This document shows, piece by piece, positions 47,114-56,132 of a DNA stretch of 64,000 nt (within the stretch, counting starts at the first letter, position 1; each line of letters starts with the position of its first letter). The DNA is taken from NCBI GenBank assembly GCA_014762625.1, contig JABURQ010000199.1, forward strand, positions 1 to 64,000, given 5' to 3'. Below the pieces are notes generated by a model. It had not been told where the DNA came from. It searched no databases and was given only the letters and a program-made list of their open reading frames with translations. The translations under genes were made by a program, and so were the position numbers. This DNA comes from Planctomycetaceae bacterium. Lineage in GTDB: Bacteria > Planctomycetota > Planctomycetia > Planctomycetales > Planctomycetaceae.

Positions 47114-48132
47114 ATCGTTCCCTTTTCGATTTCAGCTCGAATCCAGTCGATCACTTCGTCCAGCACCTCTTCCAACGGAGTCTCCGCCCGAAAGCCGAGA
47201 ACTCGTTCCGCTTTGGAGACGTCGGGCGACCGGAACTGCACGTCATGAGGAAACGGCTCATCGGACACATATTCGAACGGTACCTGATTGCCGTGAATTT
47301 TCTTCCAGATCAACTCCGCCAGTTCCAAGACACTCGTCTGGCGAGCGGTCGAGAGGTTGAAATCCTCATTACGAGCCTCCGGATGTTCGACGGCACAACG
47401 AATCCCGCGAGCCAGATCCTTGCCGTAGGTATAATGGCGAACCTGCCGGCCATCCCCCAGAAGATGCAACGGTTTTTGTCCTTTGAGAACTTTCTGCACG
47501 ATATCGGGAACGACGTGGCTCAACGCAAGACGAATATTTCCGGAGAGCACTTCCTCATCAACAGTCGCCCGCCGTTCGCCGATCCCGACACAATTGAAAG
47601 GACGTACGATCGTGTACGGTAATTCGTACTGCTGCCAGGCACCCAACGCGAAGTATTCCGTCGCCAGCTTCTGGAAGCCGTAGGTGGAGGAGGGCGGAGG
47701 TGATTCGAGTTGAGCCCCCTCGGGAGTCGGAAATGTCTCGGCGTTTTCGTAAACCATCGACGACGAGATGACCGTAATTTTTTGCAATTTCCCGGAGGCG
47801 TGAGCGTCGATCGCCGCGCGGAAGGACGCTGCCGTAATCAGTTCGTTTTCGGCCAGTAGATCAAAAGCCAGTCGATGAAAGTAAGAGATCCCTCCGATCA
47901 TCGCCGCCCCGGCGATGAAATGATCGCAATCGGATAATAGTTCCTTAAGTAAGGCTTCCTCTTTGGCATCTCCCTTCACGAACTGAAAGCGAGAACTCTC
48001 GGAGTGCGTCTGCGAGATGGGACCATACTTGGAAAAGTTGTCCAGCCCCACGACGTCATAGCCCGCCGACAAAAACTCATCGACCAGATAGCCGCCGATA
48101 AAACCGCTGGAACCTGTGATCAGAATCTTCAT
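47110..48132 (-). CDS. NAD-dependent epimerase/dehydratase
   Basis: 340 residues from MKILITGSSGFIGGYLVDEF. Extended-SDR motifs: TGSSGFIGGYL (NAD binding), DHFIAGAAMIG, SSSMVYEN (Ser) and STYGFQKLATEYF (Tyr/Lys pair, YGFQK). The C-terminal half has VRPFNCVGIGERR and GDGRQVRHYTYGKDLARG typical of UDP-sugar epimerases/dehydratases. An AGGG site lies 6 nt before the ATG. Order nucleotide-sugar dehydrogenase - epimerase - ArnT-like - GT2 suggests uronic-acid/amino-sugar precursor synthesis. Confidence 0.88.
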   Translation of the reverse strand: MKILITGSSGFIGGYLVDEFLSAGYDVVGLDNFSKYGPISQTHSESSRFQFVKGDAKEEALLKELLSDCDHFIAGAAMIGGISYFHRLAFDLLAENELITAASFRAAIDAHASGKLQKITVISSSMVYENAETFPTPEGAQLESPPPSSTYGFQKLATEYFALGAWQQYELPYTIVRPFNCVGIGERRATVDEEVLSGNIRLALSHVVPDIVQKVLKGQKPLHLLGDGRQVRHYTYGKDLARGIRCAVEHPEARNEDFNLSTARQTSVLELAELIWKKIHGNQVPFEYVSDEPFPHDVQFRSPDVSKAERVLGFRAETPLEEVLDEVIDWIRAEIEKGTI

Positions 48133-48133
48133 A

Positions 48134-49321
48134 TCAATCCCTGGACATAAACCCGAACACATCGACCACCGATTGGCGCGGCTTCAAATCACGATACTCC
48201 TGATGACAGGCCCCCAGTATCAGAATATCGGCTTCCTCGAGAACAGACTGCAAAGTGGTGTTGTCATCGTCGTCTATATACGGATCAGTACATAACACGC
48301 GCCGGCATTCGAGCGACAGGATCTTCTTCAATTTGTAAGAGAGGGAACTTCGTCCGTCGTCGCAATTCCCTTTGAACGCCATCCCCAGCACACCGACCGT
48401 CTTCGTTTTCAGGTCGTGTTCTTTTTTGAGTTGCTCGATGATAAAGCAGGGCAGCCCCTCATTCACCATCATCGCGTGTTGACCGAGCGTCAACAAATTG
48501 TGATTGAACGATGCCAGTTGCATCGTGTCTTTTAGTAGACAGGGCCCCCCGGTCAATCCGGAATTGCTGAAACCGTTCAGGCGGGGATAGTCGGCGGTGA
48601 TCGCTTCATAGATGCGCTGGAAATCGACGCCGTAATGCTCCGCCAGCATGTAAAACTGATTCGAGATCGCAAAATTGATGTAGCGGTAACAATTGGTAAA
48701 CAGCTTCCCCAACTCCGCTTCGAGCGGCGATAACTCGATCACCTGGGCTCCGAGATCGCGAAAGAAATCCGCCGCCCGTTCCTGAGCTCGATCGGAACAT
48801 CCGGAAACAAGCTGCGGCAAGCGGGTCAATTCCTGCAATGCCCGCCCTTGAGCGATGCGCTCGGGACAGTAACAGACATCGAGATCGTGTCCTTCTTCGG
48901 CGACCTGACGACCGAGTCGATCGGTCACCCCCGGAAAGACGGTGCTACGGATCATCAACAATTGACCGACGGAAGTATGTTCGAGTACGTCTTGCACCGC
49001 TTCGTCAAAAGCTCTGACCTGCGGATCGAGATATTCATCAACCGGAGTCCCGATCGTCATGATGATCAATTCCGCATCGGAGATCGCATCCTGATCGGAG
49101 CGTAACACAAACCGACCGGATGCCAGACACTTCGGCAACAGTTCCTCCGCGCCCTCTTCGAGAAACGGCATCTCTCCGCGACCAATCTGATCGAGACGTT
49201 CCTGATCGGTATCCACGATGGTGACCGAGTGTCCGTGATCGCACAGAAACAAACCGAGCGGCAGGCCGACATGCCCGCCGCCGCCGATGATCGATATTTT
49301 GAGTGGAGAGAAATCGCTCAC
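48134..49321 (-). CDS. Nucleotide-sugar dehydrogenase (UDP-glucose/ManNAc type)
   Basis: 395 residues from the GTG at 49321 (GAGAT upstream). SIIGGGGHVGLPLGLFL is the NAD motif, then MTIGTPVDEYLD, RSTVFPGVTD, and NCYRYINFAISNQF. The catalytic Cys261 sits in TGGPCLLKDT. The C-terminal domain closes with GVLGMAFKGNCDDGRSSLS. It oxidises the C6 hydroxyl of a UDP-sugar to the uronate; UDP-glucose or UDP-ManNAc cannot be told from the motifs. A longer open frame upstream to 49414 lacks family similarity. The epimerase start follows immediately (48132). Confidence 0.9.
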   Translation of the reverse strand: MSDFSPLKISIIGGGGHVGLPLGLFLCDHGHSVTIVDTDQERLDQIGRGEMPFLEEGAEELLPKCLASGRFVLRSDQDAISDAELIIMTIGTPVDEYLDPQVRAFDEAVQDVLEHTSVGQLLMIRSTVFPGVTDRLGRQVAEEGHDLDVCYCPERIAQGRALQELTRLPQLVSGCSDRAQERAADFFRDLGAQVIELSPLEAELGKLFTNCYRYINFAISNQFYMLAEHYGVDFQRIYEAITADYPRLNGFSNSGLTGGPCLLKDTMQLASFNHNLLTLGQHAMMVNEGLPCFIIEQLKKEHDLKTKTVGVLGMAFKGNCDDGRSSLSYKLKKILSLECRRVLCTDPYIDDDDNTTLQSVLEEADILILGACHQEYRDLKPRQSVVDVFGFMSRD

Positions 49322-49457
49322 AGTGATCTCATGAATTGCGCGCTGTCGTCTGTCATCCAACCGCTGAAACTGACCCGGAATTTCAAGTTTCCGAGAGATA
49401 CCACTATGCAGCACGCTTGTTTCCGGTGGAAGCCAGTTCTGAAAAAGAAGCGGGAAA

Positions 49458-50843
49458 TCACGGAGTTCCGAGGGGATTGGGCCGGTATTCTCGAATCAAC
49501 GCATCGCGTCGAGCCCGCAACGTCTGAAAACGTCCCGATTTCTGATCGGCCAAATTCTGTTTCTCGTACGGATCCGCATCGAGATCGAACAGATACTCCT
49601 CGCCGGCTGCATCTTGCAGATATTTCCAGTTTCCCTTTCGCACTGCCGTCCAGGGCGTCCTGTCCAACCGTTTGTGAGCTCCCAGTTCCCAGAACAGTTC
49701 CCGTTCTCCGAGAGCCTCTCCCTCGAGCAACACGCCGGCGACATCGCGACCATCGAAAGACTTCACACTCGGACTCACTCCCGCAAGCTCGCAGAACGTG
49801 GGAAACAGGTCCAACGACCACATCACCTCGTCGGTCGTCTTTCCCGCAGGAATCTTCCCCGGCCAACGAAAAATCGCCGGCACGCGCAAGCCACCCTCAA
49901 ACAAAGTCGCCTTGTCGCCGCGATAGGGAACGTTACTCCCGCCGTAAACCGGATCGCCTCCGTGATCCGTGAGGAACACGACCAGGGTTTCTTCTTCGAG
50001 CCTGTTCTGTTTGAGTGCCTGCAATACTCGTCCAATACCATCATCCAGGGAAATCGTCATCGCCGCGAACTCGCGACGGATTTTATCTTCAATAAACGAG
50101 ACTCGTTTCAATTCGCTCGCCTGCGGCTGCATGATGTTGACCGTTTTTTCCTCGGCGGGACTCCACCCCTTGCCGAAATGCGGAGCGTTATACGAAAGAT
50201 AGAGGAAGAACGGGTTCTCTTGTGTCTTCTGCTGCCGAAGAAAATCGACCGCGTCCTGAGTGATCACATCGGTCGCATAACCATTCACGGACACATGTTT
50301 CTCGCCATGATACCAGTCCGGCATGATACCGTAGGTCATCGTGAAGTAGTCGACGCAACCCGCAGTGTGCCCCTGAAACAGATCGAAACCATGTTGCGTC
50401 GGCAGGAATGAGGTCGCGCCATGCCCGAGATGCCATTTCCCCAGAAGCGCCGTCGTGTAACCGGCCTCTGCGAGGACTTCCGCAATCGTCGTTTCCTCCG
50501 CGTGAATTCCACGACTCGCATCCTCTTCGCCCAGAAACATCAGAGCACCGAGCAACTGATCCTGCGAACGACTCGGATTACGCCCCGTCAGTAAACCGTA
50601 TCGGGACGGCGTACAAATTGAAGAAGCCGAATACCAGTTCGTACACTTCAGTCCGTCTTGCGCCAACGAATCGATGTGTGGTGTCGGAATTTCGCTTCCA
50701 TAACAACCGACATCGTGAATGCCCTGATCATCGGTAAAAATCAACACAATGTTGGGGCGATCATCCGCCCCCACGGAGCGATATAAAATCCCGCACACCG
50801 CGACAGCAAGCAGGCAGACTTTCCAGTTCATCGAGCGCAGCAT
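49458..50843 (-). CDS. Exported sulfatase, arylsulfatase-like
   Basis: 461 residues with a signal peptide ending near SVGADDRPN. RPNIVLIFTDDQGIHDVGCYG; formylglycine motif ASSICTPSRYGLLTG (C-x-P-S-R); WHLGH after KGKWH-like LLGKWHLGHG; and FLTDHGGDP, all diagnostic of arylsulfatase-A-type enzymes. It would cleave sulfate esters outside the cytoplasm. It precedes the nucleotide-sugar operon by 136 bp on the same strand. Confidence 0.93.
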   Translation of the reverse strand: MLRSMNWKVCLLAVAVCGILYRSVGADDRPNIVLIFTDDQGIHDVGCYGSEIPTPHIDSLAQDGLKCTNWYSASSICTPSRYGLLTGRNPSRSQDQLLGALMFLGEEDASRGIHAEETTIAEVLAEAGYTTALLGKWHLGHGATSFLPTQHGFDLFQGHTAGCVDYFTMTYGIMPDWYHGEKHVSVNGYATDVITQDAVDFLRQQKTQENPFFLYLSYNAPHFGKGWSPAEEKTVNIMQPQASELKRVSFIEDKIRREFAAMTISLDDGIGRVLQALKQNRLEEETLVVFLTDHGGDPVYGGSNVPYRGDKATLFEGGLRVPAIFRWPGKIPAGKTTDEVMWSLDLFPTFCELAGVSPSVKSFDGRDVAGVLLEGEALGERELFWELGAHKRLDRTPWTAVRKGNWKYLQDAAGEEYLFDLDADPYEKQNLADQKSGRFQTLRARRDALIREYRPNPLGTP

Positions 50844-50884
50844 CTCCGTACGTTCCTTTCTTCCTCAGACCACTCCGTTCCCAA

Positions 50885-53197
50885 TCAGGACCACGACAAG
50901 TCATGTTTCGAGATCGGAAGCTCCCGAATCCGCGTACCGGTCGCGGCATAAATGGCGTTACATAACGCCGGGGCCAACGACGGAACTCCCGTTTCCCCCA
51001 CTCCCGACGGCGCGGCATCACTCTCGACAACATCCATATGAATATTTCTCGGAGCATCCGCCAATGTCGTCATCTGATAGCCATCGTAGTTGGACTGATC
51101 CGCGACGCCATCCGTAAATGTGATTTCTCCGTAGAGGGCTTGAGTCGCTCCCATGTTGGCGGCCCCTTCGAGCTGCGCCCGAACGCGATTGGGACTGACG
51201 ATCGTCCCGGAATCGAGCGACACCCAGACATTCGGAATCGTGACCGTGCCGTCTTTCGACACTTCCACTTCCACGACATGTCCCGTGTAACCCAGGAACG
51301 ATCTCGCACAAGCGATCCCAACGCCCCGGCCTTTCGGCAGATTCTGTTTTTTCGCCCAACCCGCCATCTCAGCCGCGCGTCGGGTCACATTTTTCAGACG
51401 ACCGATATCGAACGGATAATCGTCGGCGGAAGCTCCACGATTCCCGAGCCCCGCCTTTTTCAAATCGAGGTGACGATCTTCGCCCAGCAGTTCGAGCAGA
51501 TATTCCAGCGGATCGCGTCCGGCGGCGTGAGCTAGTTCATCGGCAAAACAGCTGACACCGAAATTCTGTGGAATATGGCAAACCGACCGTAACCATCCGA
51601 TCCGGGTGTGGGCGATGGCTTCCCCTGATTCCACCCGTAGGTTCTTGAGTTGGAAAGGGAGATCCTTAAAGCCCATCTCCATCTCGAAGCCGACCGGTTC
51701 CTTCGTGTCGGCGTTAAAGGTCGAACCGATCGACGGATAGGCGGCACGCTGTAACCACGCGTCCGGCTTTCCGTCTTTGTCGAGCGACGCTTCAAAGTGC
51801 ATCGCGGTCGTCGTGTGGTAATAATCGTGCTGTACGTCATCTTCGCGCGTCCACGTCACATGCACCGGCCGTTTCATCTTCCGCGAGAGAATCGCTGCTT
51901 CGACACAATAATCCGGTTTACTCTTTCGTCCGAACGCGGAGCCCAGCAGCGTCACATCCGCCAGCACCTCGGCGGGATCGATTCCCATCGCGGGTCCGAC
52001 CGCTTGCTGCACTGCCTGCGGATTCTGAGTCGCCGACACCACATGACACGAGGTCACCTTCCCAGACGCATCGGTCTTCACATCCGCCACCGCACAGGTC
52101 GGCTCCATCGACGCGTGGGCGAGATGCGGCGAGTAATAATCCGCTTTAATCAATTTTGTCGCGTGTTCCAGAGGCCCCGAGACATCGCCTTCCTCCCGAA
52201 CAACCGTTCCGGGCTTGTTAACAGTTTTCTTGAGTTGTTCGGCGTAAGCTTCAGAATTGTATGAGGTGTTCTCTCCGAGATCCCATTCGATTTCGAGCGC
52301 ATCGCGTCCTTGAATGGCGTTCCAGGTACTGTCGGCTAGAACCGCGATCCCTCCCAGTGGCTGAAAGACCGGAGCTCCTTCGAACTTCGGTATTTCGACG
52401 ACATCGACAACACCCGGTTTCTGTTTGGTTTTGGTCGCGTCGAACGATTTCACAACGCCACCGACGACTGAAGGCCGAGCCACGACAGCGTACAGTTGAT
52501 TCTCCATTCGGGCATCGATCCCGTAGACCGCTTTTCCGGTCAGGATCTCGTCGAGGTCCGTCAACGGCACACTTTTGCCGATGTACTTCCACTCGTCGCG
52601 CGGCTTGAAGGTGAGCTCCTCTTTCGCAGGAATCTCTAGTTTGGCTGCTTCTTCAACCAATTGTCCGAAGCCGAGCGATCGATTGCTTCCCTGATGCTTG
52701 ACGCGATGATTTTCAGCGTAGCATTCGGACGCATCGACATCCCACTTCTTCGCCGCAGCCCGTTCGAGCATCGTGCGGGCGGTCGCTCCCGCGATCCGCA
52801 TACGGTCAAAGAAAAAACGGATACTGTTCGAGCCGTCGGTATTCTGGTCCCCCAGTCGTTTGTCGCCGGGCGCTTGTTCGATTTTGACGCGTGCCCAGTC
52901 CGCTTCCAGTTCGTCGGCGACCACACGGGGTAGGGCAGTCCGGATACCGGTTCCCATTTCGGACCGGTGAACAAGGACCGTAACCGTCCCATCGGGAGCA
53001 ATCCCGACGAAAAAATCCGGTTGAAACTCGCCGAGTTTTTCGACCACTTCCGCTTTTTGTATTCCTTCGGAGGCACTGGCCATCAGCACCAGCGAACCGG
53101 CTGCTGCCGAAGTCGCCAGGAAATCGCGTCTCGTCACAGCTTGCGACCAGGTCCAGTTCGCTTCCGTCCAATCCGAGAGTTGGGTGATTTCGTTCAT
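50885..53197 (-). CDS. Molybdenum hydroxylase large subunit (IorB type), Tat-exported
   Basis: 770 residues from MNEITQLSDWTEANWTW. A twin-arginine motif TRRDFLATSAAAGSL at 22-36 shows folded export. Mo-cofactor region features of the IorB/isoquinoline-1-oxidoreductase branch of the xanthine-dehydrogenase superfamily are seen: LVHRSEMGTGIRTALPRVVADEL, TLLGSAFGRKSKPD, WLRSVCHIPQNFGVSCF, and the catalytic glutamate in SGVGETGVPSLAPALCNA near the end. It would oxidise an aldehyde or N-heterocycle in the periplasm. The ATG overlaps the TGA of the [2Fe-2S] gene by one base. No FAD subunit or cytochrome partner is present. Confidence 0.9.
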   Translation of the reverse strand: MNEITQLSDWTEANWTWSQAVTRRDFLATSAAAGSLVLMASASEGIQKAEVVEKLGEFQPDFFVGIAPDGTVTVLVHRSEMGTGIRTALPRVVADELEADWARVKIEQAPGDKRLGDQNTDGSNSIRFFFDRMRIAGATARTMLERAAAKKWDVDASECYAENHRVKHQGSNRSLGFGQLVEEAAKLEIPAKEELTFKPRDEWKYIGKSVPLTDLDEILTGKAVYGIDARMENQLYAVVARPSVVGGVVKSFDATKTKQKPGVVDVVEIPKFEGAPVFQPLGGIAVLADSTWNAIQGRDALEIEWDLGENTSYNSEAYAEQLKKTVNKPGTVVREEGDVSGPLEHATKLIKADYYSPHLAHASMEPTCAVADVKTDASGKVTSCHVVSATQNPQAVQQAVGPAMGIDPAEVLADVTLLGSAFGRKSKPDYCVEAAILSRKMKRPVHVTWTREDDVQHDYYHTTTAMHFEASLDKDGKPDAWLQRAAYPSIGSTFNADTKEPVGFEMEMGFKDLPFQLKNLRVESGEAIAHTRIGWLRSVCHIPQNFGVSCFADELAHAAGRDPLEYLLELLGEDRHLDLKKAGLGNRGASADDYPFDIGRLKNVTRRAAEMAGWAKKQNLPKGRGVGIACARSFLGYTGHVVEVEVSKDGTVTIPNVWVSLDSGTIVSPNRVRAQLEGAANMGATQALYGEITFTDGVADQSNYDGYQMTTLADAPRNIHMDVVESDAAPSGVGETGVPSLAPALCNAIYAATGTRIRELPISKHDLSWS

Positions 53198-53655
53198 CAG
53201 TTCTGCATCTCCTTCGCAGCGGTTTTGATCGCGGCACGAATCCGGGGATAAGTTCCACAGCGGCAGATGTTCCACATCTCGCTTTCGATATCCTCATCGC
53301 TGGGGTCATTATTGGACTTGAGCATCGCCGAGGCCATCATCATCTGACCGACCTGGCAGTAACCGCACTGCGGCACGTCGTGCTCTTTCCAGGCTTTCTG
53401 AACCGGATGCGAACCATCTTCGGAGAGCCCCTCGATGGTCGTCACTTCGGAATCGCCCACATCGCTTAAAGCGGTAATACAAGACTGGGCCGATTCCCCA
53501 TCGATATGAACCGTGCAGGCTCCGCACATCGATATCCCGCAACCATACTTAGTTCCGGTCAATCCCAGAGTGTCACGCAACACCCACAATAATGGAGTCT
53601 CGGGGGCGACGCCGGAGACATCGTGCTCCTGCCCGTTGACGCGAATGGTGGTCAT
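53197..53655 (-). CDS. [2Fe-2S] subunit of the molybdenum hydroxylase (IorA type)
   Basis: 152 residues from MTTIRVNGQEHDV, preceded by AAGGAG at good spacing. A plant-type [2Fe-2S] domain has KYGCGISMCGACTVHIDG and the later C of SCIT. The four-helix domain holds the second cluster: PQCGYCQVGQMMM and NICRCGTYPRIRAAI. It passes electrons from the Mo site of the large subunit. An upstream open frame to 53790 is not family-like. Directly upstream is the MITE-like element, so expression may be affected by it. Confidence 0.93.
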   Translation of the reverse strand: MTTIRVNGQEHDVSGVAPETPLLWVLRDTLGLTGTKYGCGISMCGACTVHIDGESAQSCITALSDVGDSEVTTIEGLSEDGSHPVQKAWKEHDVPQCGYCQVGQMMMASAMLKSNNDPSDEDIESEMWNICRCGTYPRIRAAIKTAAKEMQN

Positions 53656-53736
53656 CAAATACTCCTTCAATCTTCTGGTGAGTTCCCCAACGGCGGGTAC
53701 CCTTATAGCATAACGGGAGACCGCGAATGTGTCTAA

Positions 53737-53988
53737 GAGCTTGTCTTCTAATTCGCTTTTCGAGGCGAGAATGAGCGAACGGTTACCCAATTAAGGCGGT
53801 CGAAGCAGTCGAATCCCCCAGCATAGCTGGATTGTTGAGATCGCTTGTGAGCGAATTCTACGCGTCCGATTTTTGATAGATCAATGCCAATTGAAACCGT
53901 TCCTGGAACGGATTCGACGATGCAGACCAACGAAAAGTGGGTAACTGGCTCACCATTCGTAGCCAAAATGGACTTTGAAGACAGGCTC
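53737..53988. mobile_element. MITE-like element with TAA target duplication
   Basis: 252 bp bounded by imperfect inverted termini: GAGCTTGTCTTC on the left and, reverse-complemented, GAGCCTGTCTTC on the right. Similarity between the arms continues inward for tens of bases (TTTT, then GTTACCCA and GTCGAATCC on both sides). Direct TAA flanks both ends (53734-53736 and 53989-53991). The interior holds CCGTTCC-T-GGAACGG and CAGC-ATA-GCTG hairpins and no transposase; a 72-codon frame inside is not convincing. Terminal GAG and a TNA target site recall IS5-family (IS1031/IS427-like) elements, a family-level inference. It sits between the divergent Mo-hydroxylase and arsR genes. Confidence 0.6.
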
Positions 53989-54081
53989 TAAACCTGATTC
54001 CAACAATGCCGCGAATCAGTTTTGTCGTCACTATCAACGCCTCCAGGAACCCCTCCTCGTCTCTTTTTTTCGTTTGGACGA

Positions 54082-54111
54082 TTGACTTGAACAGATTTTG
54101 AATTCAATATC
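54082..54111 (+). promoter_or_regulatory. arsR promoter with palindromic operator
   Basis: -35 TTGACT (54082-54087), 17-bp spacer, -10 CAATAT (54105-54110). Overlapping the spacer and -10 is GATTTTGAATTCAATATC (54094-54111): an 18-bp palindrome with only one mismatched base pair position per half, with a perfect TTGAATTCAA core. This is the size and position expected for an ArsR/SmtB operator. The arsR ATG (54134) follows an AAAGGATGAC RBS. Confidence 0.6.
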
Positions 54112-54133
54112 TATTCACATCAGAAAGGATGAC

Positions 54134-54433
54134 ATGAAACACACGCTCCCCATTGCCGATTGCGCGGACCGCCTGAAAGTGCTGGCGGACGAAACGCGTC
54201 TCGCCGTCATGCGACAATTATTGGACGGCCCCAAACATGTCAGTTCCATTAACGAGTCGATCGGCCTCGAACCGAGCTTGTTGTCCCACCATCTGAAAAT
54301 CCTGCGGCAAGCGGGGCTGGTCGAATCGGAACGAGACGGCAAAGCCGTTTTGTATCGATTGTCGCCGGAAGTGAAATCCCAACCGGGAGGCCAGGCGATC
54401 AACCTCGGCTGCTGCCTTCTTTCCTTCGAATAA
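54134..54433 (+). CDS. ArsR/SmtB-family transcriptional regulator
   Basis: 99 residues from MKHTLPIADCADRLKVLADETRL. Winged-helix domain: LADETRLAVMRQLLDGPKHV, recognition helix SLLSHHLKILRQAGLV, wing ERDGKAVLYRLS. The canonical ELCVCDL metal site is absent. Instead, there is a vicinal cysteine pair near the C-terminus (NLGCCLLSF, Cys93-Cys94) and Cys10, which could sense arsenite or another soft metal. It sits just upstream of pstS on the same strand with a predicted operator over its promoter, so it likely represses itself and the pst genes. Confidence 0.88.
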   Translation: MKHTLPIADCADRLKVLADETRLAVMRQLLDGPKHVSSINESIGLEPSLLSHHLKILRQAGLVESERDGKAVLYRLSPEVKSQPGGQAINLGCCLLSFE

Positions 54434-54451
54434 TAGATCGATCACCACACC

Positions 54452-55285
54452 ATGAAGAGACTCATCGTCGTCTGCCTCCTCGTCGCCGTCTCCGGGTGCG
54501 TCTCCGATTCCACCGGCGAGGACCCCAAAACAGCGCCGAAAACTCAGAAACTCGTCATTACCGGTTCGAGCACGGTCGCCCCGCTCGCAGCGGAAATCGC
54601 TCAGCGATATGAGCAGGATCATCCGAACGTGCGGATCGATGTCCAAACCGGCGGTTCCTCGCGAGGCATGGCCGATGCGCGGAAAGGTCTCGCCGACATC
54701 GGCATGGTCTCGCGTGCTCACAAAGAATCCGAACGGGATTTGACACCGCACCTCATCGCGCACGACGGGCTATGCTTGATCGTGCATGCAACTAATCCCG
54801 TGTCGGAACTGACCCGCGAACAAATCATCCACATCTACCAGGGACAGATTGAAAACTGGAAAGAGGTGGGAGGAGACGACGCCGAGATTGTCGTCGTCCA
54901 TAAAGCGGAAGGTCGCTCCACACTCGAACTGTTCCTCAAACACTTCCAACTGGATAATTCTGAGATTCAACCCGATATCGTGATCGGCGATAATCAGCAA
55001 GGCATCAAGTCGGTGCTCGGGAATCCCCACGCCATCGGCTACGTCTCGATCGGTGCCGCGGAATACGAAGTCGAACAGGGACGCGATCTAAAACTCCTCC
55101 CTCTCGGAGGTATCGAGGCCAGTACCGCGCATATCGAAGACGGTTCATTCCCGCTCTCCCGTGAACTCAATCTCGTCACCCTCGGAGAGCCGCAAGGACT
55201 CGCTGCCGAGTTCATCCGCTTCGCCCAGTCGGAAGCAGTGCACGATCTGATTGAAGGTCTCTATTTTGTTCCCATCCAAAAGTGA
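54452..55285 (+). CDS. pstS: Phosphate ABC transporter substrate-binding lipoprotein
   Basis: 277 residues. Lipoprotein signal MKRLIVVCLLVAVSGC with lipobox VSGC. Phosphate-binding motifs of the PstS group: ITGSSTVAPLAAEIAQRYEQ, then QTGGSSRGMADARKGLADIG and SRAHKESE; VVHKAEGRSTLELFL closes the site. It would bind inorganic phosphate (or arsenate) in the periplasm and deliver it to PstCA. Starts 18 bp after arsR and overlaps pstC by 35 bp. Confidence 0.9.
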   Translation: MKRLIVVCLLVAVSGCVSDSTGEDPKTAPKTQKLVITGSSTVAPLAAEIAQRYEQDHPNVRIDVQTGGSSRGMADARKGLADIGMVSRAHKESERDLTPHLIAHDGLCLIVHATNPVSELTREQIIHIYQGQIENWKEVGGDDAEIVVVHKAEGRSTLELFLKHFQLDNSEIQPDIVIGDNQQGIKSVLGNPHAIGYVSIGAAEYEVEQGRDLKLLPLGGIEASTAHIEDGSFPLSRELNLVTLGEPQGLAAEFIRFAQSEAVHDLIEGLYFVPIQK

Positions 55286-56132
55286 CTTCCTTCTCCGCCT
55301 GACAACCTGCCTGCTGTCATGGGTCTCCGCCCTGATTCTCGTGCTGATTGTCTGGTTTTTATTTGTTGAATCAGAGTTGGTCTGGCGAGAAGTCGGCGTG
55401 CTCCGCTTTCTGACCGATGATCGCTGGTCCCCCTCGGGTGACTTCTCATCCGCGCAATTTGGTCTCTTTCCGATGATCGTGGCGTCCTTACTGCTCGCGG
55501 TCGGCTCCATTCTTCTCGCCGCGCCGATCGGTGTGGGAGCAGCGCTGTTCGCCGCGTATTACGCTCCACGCGGCGTGCGTCAAATCTTTCCCCGAATCGT
55601 TGAACTGCTGGGGGGAATCCCTTCGGTCGTTTACGGCCTGTGGGGACTGGTGGTCCTCGTTCCGCTGATCTCTGCTTACCACCCCCCCGGAACCTCCCTC
55701 CTTGCGGGAATCGTCGTTGTGGCGATCATGATCCTGCCCACTGTGGCGTTACTGACACTCTCCACTTTTCAACAACTCCCCACATCTCTCATCCATTCGG
55801 CAGCCGCACTCGGAATCGCTCCGACCGGCATTGTTCGGAGTGTCATCCTGCCCGCTTCCCGATCGGGAATCATGACTGCGGTCCTGCTCGCCGTCACCCG
55901 CGCCGTTGGAGAGACCATGGCGGTCCTGATGGTTTGCGGGAATGTCATCCAGGCTCCCTCTTCTCCGTTCAGCCCGGTCCGCACGCTGACCGCCAATATC
56001 GCCCTCGAAATGGCCTATGCAATGCAGTCGCATCGCTCGGCTCTGTTCGCGACGGGACTCGCGTTAATGCTGGTCGTCACATTGCTGGTTCTAATCGCCG
56101 AGCAACAGCGTGGAAAGGCCGGCCATGTTTGA
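55251..56132 (+). CDS. pstC: Phosphate ABC transporter permease
   Basis: 293 residues with six membrane helices. ABC-permease EAA-like segment SAAALGIAPTGIVRSVILPASRSGI and the PstC features GGIPSVVYGLWGL and TRAVGETMAVLMV. The start is a TTG at 55251 overlapping the end of pstS; TTG at 55266 is another option. The 35-bp overlap suggests translational coupling. Partner of pstA, forming the inner-membrane channel. Confidence 0.88.
   Translation: MKVSILFPSKSDFLLRLTTCLLSWVSALILVLIVWFLFVESELVWREVGVLRFLTDDRWSPSGDFSSAQFGLFPMIVASLLLAVGSILLAAPIGVGAALFAAYYAPRGVRQIFPRIVELLGGIPSVVYGLWGLVVLVPLISAYHPPGTSLLAGIVVVAIMILPTVALLTLSTFQQLPTSLIHSAAALGIAPTGIVRSVILPASRSGIMTAVLLAVTRAVGETMAVLMVCGNVIQAPSSPFSPVRTLTANIALEMAYAMQSHRSALFATGLALMLVVTLLVLIAEQQRGKAGHV

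Noticed and set aside
46456-47622. Plus-strand frame (388 codons) opposite the ArnT-like and epimerase genes
   Set aside because: Crosses two well-supported minus-strand genes, and its composition is that of a reverse-strand shadow.
53748-53966. 72-codon minus-strand frame inside the MITE
   Set aside because: Lies wholly within the palindromic element and has no RBS or recognisable domain; most likely incidental.
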